NCBI GenBank assembly: GCA_054601695.1 | Contig: BAAHQB010000057.1 | Coordinates: forward strand, 558,001-622,000 | DNA length: 64,000 nucleotides | Direction: 5' to 3' | DNA from: Amorphochlora amoebiformis | Taxonomy: Eukaryota > Cercozoa > Chlorarachniophyceae | Shown: positions 47,693 to 64,000 of the stretch, one piece after another | How positions within the stretch are numbered: the stretch's first letter is position 1 | Layout of the letters: every line of letters starts with the position of its first letter | The notes under the pieces: model-generated | Seen by the model: only the letters and a program-made list of their open reading frames with translations | Database searches by the model: none | What the model was told of the DNA's origin: nothing | Program-made: the position numbers and the translations under genes

Positions 47693-47792
47693 ATGTCAAG
47701 ATACGTCGTGACCGTAGACTCTTTCCATATACATACATGTGCACATATATATTTTTTCAAATGGTGAGACACATAGCGTCACGCCCATGTAC

Positions 47793-47895
<103 letters not shown>

Positions 47896-47931
47896 TCTTT
47901 TTCATTTTTGGTAAACACGTAAGTATGTTCT

Positions 47932-47970
<39 letters not shown>

Positions 47971-48162
47971 GCTTCATTCTAAAATGTAAATTAGTGTGTT
48001 TACACACGACCTGTATCACCCTGTGTGACCACACGGAGCGTCACCCTGTGTGACCACACGGATCGTCACCCTGTGTGACCACACGGAGCGTCACACTGTG
48101 TACATGCTCTCGAGTTATGCAAACATCAATGTACATATCTATTCACCTAGTTCAATTGATCT

Positions 48163-48330
48163 GTAACCCTAACCCTAACCCTAACCCTAACCCTAACCCT
48201 AACCCTAACCCTAACCCTAACCGAGTCAATGGTCCTCGGACTAAGACATGCTGAACAATCTGATCCTAACCCTAACCCAAACCCTAACCCAAACCCTAAC
48301 CCTAACCCTAACCCTAACCTAACTGTAATT
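48163..48330 (-). repeat. CCCTAA blocks
   Basis: 48163-48221 is perfect; 48265-48325 mixes CCCTAA and CCCAAA. Surrounded by other duplications. Confidence 0.95.
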
Positions 48331-48617
48331 CTTTACCCGCATACCGCACGCACATATGCCCATAACACATCCTTCAACACTCCCAACAACACGATCTGCT
48401 GTTATCCCTAACAGCACTATAGCCCCACTCTGCGGAGGAATCAATGGTCCTCGGACTACGACATGCTGAATAATCTGATCCTAACCTAACCGAAATTACC
48501 TAACCCTCTGATCCTAACCTAACCGAAATTACCTAAACCTAACCAAAACCCAAACTAGACAAGGACCGTAAAAATGGCAGTCATCCGGCAGGCGACCGCG
48601 ACGCGAATCTGTATATG

Positions 48618-48729
<112 letters not shown>

Positions 48730-48962
48730 AACGTACACGGAACCTATAGCTACTTAACTACGCGGCTGCTGGCTAGACTACCGTCAGTTCCTTAGAGTAT
48801 ACGAGTAGTAGCACAATAGTCGGAACCCAGGAAATTCTCGGAACCCATACGGTTCCGGAGGAAGAAAGGAAGAAAGGAAGAAAGGAAGTATCCGATTACC
48901 GCGCAAAAGATATCAATAATCATTTGTCATAATCCAAACGGACAACTACCACTGCTACGCTG

Positions 48963-49018
<56 letters not shown>

Positions 49019-49036
49019 TGTGTTTGTATGTGTGTT

Positions 49037-49083
<47 letters not shown>

Positions 49084-49109
49084 ATGTATACATATACTAT
49101 GTATGTATC

Positions 49110-49151
<42 letters not shown>

Positions 49152-49152
49152 T

Positions 49153-49226
<74 letters not shown>

Positions 49227-49299
49227 CATATACATATGTATATATTACCGCGTACATATGTATCTACATTTATCTTAACATTTACAAAAACGATATCTG

Positions 49300-49350
<51 letters not shown>

Positions 49351-49402
49351 TGTATATACGTCATATGTTTACATGTATACATATGTATGTATAATATACA
49401 TT

Positions 49403-49446
<44 letters not shown>

Positions 49447-49483
49447 CATATGTATATATATATATATATATATATAAACACAG

Positions 49484-55728
<6,245 letters not shown>

Positions 55729-56468
55729 TGTCTAGAGTTTGCTGGATGTGCAAGCTATATCTCATATACAATTGCATCATGTTCCTCTTTGAGACACCAT
55801 CGCCAGTATATCTACGCACACTTCTACTACAGTAGTACTGTCCATTAAATTGATACTTACGCACACTTCTACTACAGTAGTACTTACTGTCCATTAAATT
55901 GATACTTACTGGACAACACGGAAATAACTAGAATAAAGTCTCTAGAGTCTAGTTGAGATCTGGAGGTTTTCGAGGAGGTTCTAGTTCTTCGAGTGCGCTT
56001 GAGGGCGCTGGTCTCGCTTGTCGTGTTAACTAGTGTTTGCGGTTTCTGATATCTGCTAGAAAGTAGTTACCCGCACATCTAGACGTATTTCTAGTCTGAC
56101 TGAGTCACTTAGTCTATCATGATTCATGTTTCATGTATATGCGTGAAATTAATCGCCTCATTAGCAACCCTTGCAAGTTTTTTTTAAATACACAACGTGC
56201 GAATCATACATGGCTGAGTGGGTGATCACGATAATAGCAGGGGACTCTCCAGGTTCCTATATGATAGGAGCCTTGAGCTAGTTGAGGGGTGGGACGACGG
56301 TAAGAGATAGCGGCGAGCCGACCAAATCAATAAACGTATCCCGGATGGTGCCAGAGGGATGTGTTTTTGTTAGGAGAAAAGAAAAAAAGACTCCTGACAT
56401 CTCCAGATAACTTATGATAAAAAAAATGATAAAATTTCGCTTTTTTTACTAAGAGATGGGACGGGAGA
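55729..56468. other. Convergent intergenic region
   Basis: Between the stop codons of the SEP-repeat gene and uS5. No microsatellite, unlike its flanks. It holds a direct repeat of about 47 bp at 55814-55910 (CACTTCTACTACAGTAGTAC core, itself a near palindrome). No gene is visible. Confidence 0.45.
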
Positions 56469-56777
56469 TTAGATCATGTTGGCGGCCTTGATTTTCTCGA
56501 TATCGAAGCTCTTAAAGGCTTCGAGGACTGCTTTGGCGTTGTTTAGGGCGTTGTCGGTTCCCAGTTGCTTTCCACGCGCATTCTGGTTGGTTTGGAGAGT
56601 GTTAATAGCTTTCATGAGGATGTGTGCATGATGTGTATATATATGTGTGTGTGTATCTTTATTGGTAATATAATTCACATACGATACGTACGTTCCTATA
56701 TGTGTATATAGTGTATGTAAAAAATATATATTATATATATATATATATATACATAATGTAATATATTATATATGTAT

Positions 56778-56832
<55 letters not shown>

Positions 56833-57296
56833 TATGTGCATAATTTTTATACATATATACACATATATAGAGAGAGAGAGATTAAAAAAAATTAAAAAAA
56901 AATAGACCAACACACGGATTCGAACCTGGTATCCGGCGAGCTCAAGAATTGTGCGAACAGCGCCACCAGCGACAAGTCCAGTACCCACGGAAGCAGGCTT
57001 CATCATAACCTCAGCGGCCCCCCACTAACAACAAAAATATGGAATTGTAAATACTCCGTTTTTATGTAAGTGAACATATAATATAGAATATAATGTATGT
57101 ATAATGTAAGTGAATATATATAGTATAAAATGTGGTGTATGTGTTATATGTGTGGATATGTGTTTATGTGTGTTGTATATGTTGTATATATATATATATA
57201 TATATGTATTTGTATATATGTATATATGTGTATATGTGTGTATATGTGTGTATATAATATCTAGAATATGTATATATATTATATATATATATTATA

Positions 57297-57336
<40 letters not shown>

Positions 57337-57412
57337 ATATATATGTACATATATGTATATTTATGTATACAAAAATAGGTATTATGCACCTGGATATCAA
57401 GCCTATGAGGCA

Positions 57413-57461
<49 letters not shown>

Positions 57462-57526
57462 TATATATGTATATTTATGTATTCAAATATCGATATTATA
57501 TACCTGGATATCAATCCTATGAGGTA

Positions 57527-57563
<37 letters not shown>

Positions 57564-57733
57564 TGTGTATATTTATGTATTCAATAGATATTATATACCT
57601 GGATATCAAGCCTGTGAGGTAATGTACTACCTTTGGTAATGGGGACCGTAATGGCGGTTTTCTTTGCCTATGTATGTATATATATATATATATATATATA
57701 TAAGATGTGGTTTTTCTTTCCCCTCTCACTCGA

Positions 57734-57765
<32 letters not shown>

Positions 57766-58146
57766 TAATATAAATATGTTTATTGTACACACAATAATAC
57801 ATTCACATTTATGTACATACACATACACATATACATACAATACATACATATATATATATATATATATATTAACATATCCACATATTACAATATAGATAAA
57901 TAAAAAGTAGGTCCCAGTGATGAAAATTAGAGACAGAGAGAAGAGAGCGCGCTGCGGAAAGCAAAGAGAGGAGATATACATAACATATATATATATATAT
58001 TAAATATATCATATATATATATATATATATGTAGTATATATATATACATATATATAATTGATAAAGCTGAGATAGAAAGACTAATGAGCTTGACAGAGAG
58101 AGAGAAACAAAAAGAGAGAGAGAAAAAAAGAGAGAGAGAGAGAGAA

Positions 58147-58178
<32 letters not shown>

Positions 58179-58398
58179 GGAGAGAGAAAAAGAGAGAGAG
58201 AGAAAAAAGGAGAGAGAAAAAGAGAGAGAGAGAGAAAAAAAGAGAGAGAAAGAGAGGGAGAGAGAAAGAGGACGAGAGGGAAGACAAAGACACAAGAGCA
58301 AATAAGTGGAGAAATAAGAGGAAAAGAGGGGAAAGTTGGGGAGAGATGGACACGCTATCACAGAGAGAGAAAAAGGGGGAGAGAGAGAGGGGGAGAGA

Positions 58399-58451
<53 letters not shown>

Positions 58452-58482
58452 GAAGAGAGAGAGAGAGGAAGAGAGAGAGAGG

Positions 58483-58529
<47 letters not shown>

Positions 58530-58536
58530 GAAGAGA

Positions 58537-58582
<46 letters not shown>

Positions 58583-58659
58583 AAGAGAGAGAGAGAAAGA
58601 GAGAGAGAGAAAGAGAGAGAGAGAAAGAGAGAGAGGGAAAGAGAGAGAGAGAAAGAGAG

Positions 58660-58738
<79 letters not shown>

Positions 58739-58745
58739 AAGAGAG

Positions 58746-58776
<31 letters not shown>

Positions 58777-58782
58777 AAGAGA

Positions 58783-58830
<48 letters not shown>

Positions 58831-58970
58831 AAGAGAGAGAGAGAAAGAGAGAGAGAGAAAGAGAGAGAGGAAGAAAGAGAGAGAGGAAGAGAGAGAGAGA
58901 GAGGAGGAAGAGACAGAGAGAGAGGAAGAGAGAGAGAAAAAGAGAGAGAGAGGAAGAGAGAAAAAGAGAA

Positions 58971-59001
<31 letters not shown>

Positions 59002-59291
59002 GAGAGAGAAAGAGAGGAAGAGAGAGAGAGAAAGAGAGGAAGAGAGAGAGAGAAAGAGAGGAAGAGAGAGAGAAGAGGGATGATTTCGATGCTTACAGTG
59101 CTTCCTAGGGGAAGAGAGAGAGAGAAGAGAAAGGAGGAAGAAAAGAGGTATGATTTCGATGGCTATTGTCGTTTTTTACTTATTTTTCGCTATCTCTCCT
59201 CTCTCTCTCTCTTCTCTAGCATATATATATACCGCTCTCTCCGTCGTCATATCCAATACGTATGAGATGTGCAATACACATACATATGTAA

Positions 59292-59324
<33 letters not shown>

Positions 59325-59716
59325 TACAAATATTTATATATATATATATATATATATATAATACATATATATATATATATACATATATTACCTCCATGGA
59401 AGCCTTTTCGACTGCAGTCATAACCTCCTTAGCAGAAGCGCATCCGAGTCCAACCTATGTATGTGTAAAGATATATTCTAGGTGCACACGCGAGATATTT
59501 GAATATTTTTAAATTTTTAAATTTTTAAAATTCATGGTTGTTGGATGTGCCGATGTATTATTAGTGTTATTATTATTAAATTTTTTTTTTTCCTTCGTGT
59601 AGACAATCGTATGTGTGGAAGTTAATGTTTGTATAAAACGTACATATGTGTGTATATAAATATTTATATATATATATATATATTATACATATATATATAT
59701 ATTATATTATATATAC

Positions 59717-59757
<41 letters not shown>

Positions 59758-59953
59758 CACACATACACACACACATAATGTAAAAAAATAGAAATTTATG
59801 TAATACTGTGGAATACACATTTATATATATATAAGAATATAAAGTATATAATTAGAAATGAATGTTTTTTTACATGACTTACATAACCAGAACACACATA
59901 TAATATATATATATATATATATATACATATATATATCAATATATATACGATAT

Positions 59954-60037
<84 letters not shown>

Positions 60038-60832
60038 ATACATAATGTTTTTATACCATGCCATGATATATATATCAACATAATATACTCTAAATACATG
60101 AGTAATATCGACCACATATCAACATAATATACTCTAAATACATAGTAATATCGGCCACATATCAACATAATATACTCTAAATACATGCGTAATATCGACA
60201 ACATACCCGTCCATTCTTGTCCCCGACGGCCACGAGGGCACGGAATCCCATATTTTTACCTCCCTTGACAACTTTAGTAATCCTCCTCACCTACCCGCAC
60301 CAAATCTCATTAAGACGATTGCCGAAACACGCGGGGAGACATCGACTCAGTACACCCCGAATGCCACACACGCCGAATAATTAATTATCCCAAAAATCTG
60401 CGAAAGATTTACTCAACCTGTAACACGCGCTCCTCAAATTTGGGCTGGCGTCCCCCGTCCCTCTCGCGGCGCCCACGCCTTTGTTGGCCGGATTGCGGCT
60501 CGCTCTCGACGGGCGCAGATCCGTCCTCGGCCCATACGCACATCTCCGGTCTGTTTATCGTACTAAACCTGTCAAGGCGGGCACCTATTCTCGCAGAGGT
60601 CACCGGTGACCGAGAAATCGACACAGGAGCGCCGACGATGCCTGAAAAGACCCAATACACGGACCAGAGTCAGCGCTCGTTCAGGGTTTTTCGGAGAGGA
60701 AAAAAGAACAAATCACGCGGAATGTCGCGTACCATGGGTCGAAGAGGTAAGTAGGAGGCCGATCATCACAGCTGCAAGCACGACATTCGCCACGAAGCTG
60801 ATTGCTAGTGCCATTTTTCGTGAGGCCGCCAT
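56469..60832 (-). CDS. rps5: Plastid ribosomal protein uS5, nuclear-encoded
   Basis: Seven minus-strand exons, all in phase: 60832-60733, 60641-60418, 60290-60207, 59454-59392, 57667-57599, 57024-56926 and 56582-56469, about 250 residues. Residues 1-34 are a signal peptide ([20 protein letters not shown] core); residues 35-70 are Ser/Arg-rich with little acid, like a transit peptide. The mature part carries the uS5 signatures: [72 protein letters not shown] and [15 protein letters not shown]. The last is typical of chloroplast-type uS5. The protein sits in the decoding and fidelity region of the small subunit. An arginine-rich segment ([15 protein letters not shown]) precedes the RNA-binding domain. 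Its start lies 354 bp from the divergent start of a rhodanese that also carries a bipartite leader. Introns are filled with (TA)n and, in the 57668-59391 intron, 1 kb of GA repeat. Confidence 0.92.
57375..57630 (-). repeat. Triplicated exon end and donor of uS5
   Basis: The 3' end of uS5 exon 5 with its donor (about 40 bp, ending GGCTTGATATCCAG then GT) is present at about 57590-57627 (used) and again at about 57489-57528 and 57374-57415, separated by (TA)n and a common GTATATTTATGTATTC flank. Only the first copy continues into the rest of the exon. Confidence 0.8.
58084..59090 (+). repeat. 1-kb GA-rich polypurine tract
   Basis: An almost pure purine strand of GAGAGA and GAGAAA units, inside the uS5 intron. 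Apparent long Arg/Glu reading frames over it are trivial products of the repeat. Tracts of this kind can form intramolecular triplex (H-DNA). Confidence 0.95.
60072..60205. repeat. Three tandem copies of a 41-45 bp unit
   Basis: ATCAACATAATATACTCTAA followed by ATACAT-AGTAATATCG is repeated three times, ending exactly at the donor of uS5 exon 3 (60206). Each copy ends close to a CACAT or CAACATAC that resembles the donor. Confidence 0.85.
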
Positions 60833-61186
60833 ACTATGGTCCTCGACAAGCCGTGCCGATGGGTGGTGGCCGTTTAAAATCGCGGCAACGGCGAGAAAAC
60901 AGATTTAATTTTTCGCAGTTTACACGTCTTGAAGATTTTAGGATATTCCCCGAGATCATGAATCATTAAATCCCCGGAGATAGGAGGGACTCGGAAAAGG
61001 GCTCCCGGGCGAGTCGGGATCCCTGTGGGAATACCGGTGCAAGTCTCGAGGAATCTCATGAGTATTTAACGAGACCCTCAACCGGGTATTCGGGCAGGAA
61101 TCCCGGTGGATAACAAGATCCCCCTCTTTTACATGCGCAGATACCTTCCAAAAAGAGCTATCTACAGCACCCCACTTCCGCTAGCA
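60833..61186. promoter_or_regulatory. Divergent promoter region of uS5 and rhodanese
   Basis: 354 bp, balanced base composition, no microsatellite. It separates two start codons of plastid-targeted genes pointing apart, so shared regulation is plausible. An in-frame upstream extension of the rhodanese frame reaches 61106 but lacks an ATG at its start, so I place the start at 61187. Confidence 0.45.
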
Positions 61187-61984
61187 ATGGCTCGCCACCC
61201 GGTCCGTCTGATTTCCTGCGCCGTAGCAGCATTATTGGCCATCGCTGTCGTGCTGTCGGCCACCCGCGGCATGCCCCAGAGACTGGGCGCTCCTGCGATT
61301 CGCAGCGCGTCGCTGATTCGCAGCCGTCCGTCCACTTTCTGCGGTGGCCGTGGCGCCACTCTGGGACGCCCTGACTTCCGCGCAAACGTCGAGCCTCAAA
61401 GCTTTGCGGACGCCGATTACCGGAAGTTTGGCGGGTCATACGACGGATACAGGTCGATCCTCAAGGAGACCAAGGGCATGTACGGTGACGAGCTCAAACC
61501 GTTCCTCGAAGAGGGATATTCTATGATTGACGTTCGCCCCGTCTACGAGCACGAGAGAATTAACACTCCCGCCGCCACTCACGTTCCGTTCATTATCGAG
61601 GTGACGGAAGGCGGCCTCTCCTCCTTCGCTCGCAAGTGGTCCAACACGGTGTACGCCGGACACTCTCGCGACCTGACTCGCAACACAAACTTCGTCGCCG
61701 ACGTGCAGAAAGAGTTCCCCGCCGACGCCAAGATCATCCTCACTTGTGGCGAAGGCCTTCGCTCACTGGTGGCAGGCAAGAATTTGCGCGACGCTGGATA
61801 CACCAACATCCTCTGGCTTGCGGGTGGCTTCGCAGGGGTTCCCGAGGGTGTGTTGGAGAACGCTGGTACTGACGTCGAGATAGGCTACCGACGCGCGGGA
61901 CTGGACGGGGGACAACTAGCGGGCAAGATATTCGACGGAGTCACGTCGTTTAAGTGGTGGGAGATGGGCGGAGACAAGAAGTGA
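61187..61984 (+). CDS. Plastid-targeted rhodanese-domain protein
   Basis: Single exon, 265 residues, ATG in context GCAATGG. Residues 8-25 form a hydrophobic signal peptide (LISCAVAALLAIAVVLSA); residues 26-60 are rich in Arg, Ser and Ala, a transit-like region. The rhodanese domain spans about 105-225: the start MIDVRPVYEHERI, the strand THVPFI, and the active-site loop LTCGEGLRSLVAGKNL with Cys187 in place. NTVYAGHSRDLTRNTNFVADV and GYTNILWLAGGF match the plant thylakoid rhodanese-like (STR10-type) group. Rhodaneses move sulfane sulfur onto acceptors; with Cys present it could be active, but the plant proteins of this group have no settled function. No introns, unlike every other gene here, and GC-richer. 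Divergent from plastid uS5. Confidence 0.88.
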   Translation: MARHPVRLISCAVAALLAIAVVLSATRGMPQRLGAPAIRSASLIRSRPSTFCGGRGATLGRPDFRANVEPQSFADADYRKFGGSYDGYRSILKETKGMYGDELKPFLEEGYSMIDVRPVYEHERINTPAATHVPFIIEVTEGGLSSFARKWSNTVYAGHSRDLTRNTNFVADVQKEFPADAKIILTCGEGLRSLVAGKNLRDAGYTNILWLAGGFAGVPEGVLENAGTDVEIGYRRAGLDGGQLAGKIFDGVTSFKWWEMGGDKK

Positions 61985-62630
61985 ATCCGACTCTGGGGAT
62001 CCTGCCGAGCTTAGTTTACGTGCAGCCTGAGTGTGAGGCTGTGCTGCAGAGCGCTTATGCTCAGCTTGAATTTTTCAATGGTTATAATTAGATCTTACAC
62101 ATCGAGTCTTACACAGTTCGATTATTATTATTGTAAGGTCCAGCTATACGTCATGTCACATGATCTAGATGATCATGCAATCTAGGCAATACGTTTGATA
62201 CAAAAAAAAAACTTATATATACAACAAGTATACTAGTATTGATACGTCTGGCGCGTGTACACCGCTAGACCGTACGCGTTACCGTCCGAGCTCTAGATAG
62301 CTTAAATACTATTCATGACTTCAGTGATAAACAATCAACAGTCGGACTTATACTAGTTATAATAACCTAGATAACGACATGCAATAAAAGAACTTCAAAA
62401 TTGTTGTAAAAATTTAAGTGTCACACCGCACGATCATTTAAGTGTTTTTTTTTTTTCAACTGAATGCAATACATACAATTATATAAGTATTAGCACCAGT
62501 AACTAGTAATCACACTAGTGAAGGGCAACGGTGCGTGGACTCGTCACCTAATAATTAATTAAAATGATTAGTGTACGACGCGTCATATCAGAACAAAATA
62601 TAAGATATACTCTATGTAAAGTTATATTAC

Positions 62631-62846
<216 letters not shown>

Positions 62847-62945
62847 TATGTGTATATGTGTAAATATCTCACAGGATTTTCCAACATACATACCTACATA
62901 CATACACGTGCGTATATATAATATATATATATATATATATAAACA

Positions 62946-62992
<47 letters not shown>

Positions 62993-63004
62993 ATATGTAT
63001 ATAT

Positions 63005-63057
<53 letters not shown>

Positions 63058-63071
63058 TATATAAATACATA

Positions 63072-63116
<45 letters not shown>

Positions 63117-63217
63117 TTATTATACGTACATATTTAATTTATACTTATAAATACCTATGTATATACATAGATATTATGTACTTGTTTCACACATCACGAA
63201 AACACACAAACTCATGC

Positions 63218-63288
<71 letters not shown>

Positions 63289-63332
63289 CATATTTCCAAA
63301 GATACTATTATATATATATATATATTTATGTT

Positions 63333-63366
<34 letters not shown>

Positions 63367-63589
63367 GATATATATATATATATATATATATTTGAATATA
63401 TAACATATATAATTGAAACCATCTATACATATAAATACACACACACATATATATATATATATATTGTAAATATATACATTTATAATATATGTATATATTA
63501 TATCTTATATATATGTGTATATATATATATATATATATAAATATATATATTTATATGAGATAACATTGAAACCAAAGACACACACACCT

Positions 63590-63734
<145 letters not shown>

Positions 63735-63801
63735 CACGTAGTTCTCCTAGATTCTCTTCTCTTGACCATCTCTGTCGCTAAATCTCCCCTTCCCGTCAGC
63801 C

Positions 63802-63920
63802 TAGGGTTAGGGTTAGGGTTAGGGTTAGGGTTAGGGTTAGGTTTAGGGTTAGGGTTAGGGTTAGGTTAGGGTTAGGGTTAGGATTAGGGTTAGCATGATG
63901 GTTAGGGTTAGGGTTAAGAT
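63802..63920 (+). repeat. TTAGGG block
   Basis: About seventeen units with small variants. Flanked by unique DNA on the left and (TA)n on the right, so not a chromosome end within the window. Confidence 0.95.
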
Positions 63921-63943
63921 TGGTACTAGAGGTTACTGAGAGC

Positions 63944-63986
<43 letters not shown>

Positions 63987-64000
63987 AGTTATATATATAT

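Noticed and set aside
48010-48095. CRISPR-like array
   Set aside because: Repeat units are contiguous, without unique spacers, and the DNA is clearly eukaryotic.
56905-56940. tRNA-like T-arm (GGTTCGAATCC) on the minus strand, and a similar motif at 52446
   Set aside because: No acceptor stem, D-arm or anticodon arm at the right distances; both fall at exon-intron edges of uS5 and the SEP-repeat gene.
58084-59265. Long Arg/Glu and Ser/Leu/Phe frames
   Set aside because: Products of the GA polypurine tract in all frames and both strands; the tract lies inside a uS5 intron.
63802-63999. A true chromosome end
   Set aside because: The TTAGGG block is short, imperfect and followed by (TA)n; similar blocks lie throughout the window, so it is interstitial.

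Overview
This is nuclear DNA of a eukaryote, very probably a photosynthetic protist with a complex plastid. Genes are cut by many GT-AG introns. Two neighbouring genes at 56.4-62.0 kb start with a signal peptide followed by a basic, Ser/Arg-rich transit-like stretch, the usual bipartite address for a plastid behind extra membranes. One of them encodes a chloroplast-type ribosomal protein uS5. Red-lineage plastids normally keep rps5 in the organelle, so a nuclear copy leans towards a green-derived (for example chlorarachniophyte-like) or strongly reduced plastid; this is inference only. The most striking base feature is (TA)n: alternating TA tracts fill most introns and intergenic space. Twelve or more blocks of TTAGGG (telomere-type) repeats are interstitial.

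Layout: (1) 0.2-11.4 kb, minus strand: an exon chain starting with a UBR-box zinc finger (N-degron recognition type) and ending off the left edge in a CLU-like domain; all phases but one allow one transcript. (2) 12.3-15.1 kb, plus: a SWIM zinc-finger protein with a basic Ser/Pro tail and a duplicated last exon. (3) 15.5-36.6 kb, plus: many small exons encoding five RanBP2/NZF-type zinc fingers, two of them with ubiquitin-binding type TF residues; this may be one gene or two. (4) 37.6-38.1 kb, plus: a small basic protein with an apparent frameshift. (5) 39.4-42.6 kb, minus: an N-terminally acylated protein with a long Ala/Lys repeat and two calflagin-like EF-hand units. (6) 42.9-47.7 kb, plus: a small P-loop kinase. 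(7) 49.5-55.7 kb, plus: a protein with about a dozen SEP repeats. (8) 56.5-60.8 kb, minus: plastid uS5. (9) 61.2-62.0 kb, plus: an intronless plastid-targeted rhodanese, divergent from uS5.

Functionally, the left half holds a UBR box beside an array of possible ubiquitin-binding NZF fingers, which hints at ubiquitin or N-degron biology. The right end pairs two plastid genes. The most unusual structural theme is that short pieces of exon together with their splice site are locally duplicated or triplicated, with copies separated by (TA)n, in nearly every spliced gene here.

All exon boundaries were placed by eye from GT-AG sites, reading phase and family resemblance. No alignment, RNA evidence or database search was available. 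Gene boundaries in the 15-37 kb region are the least certain part.
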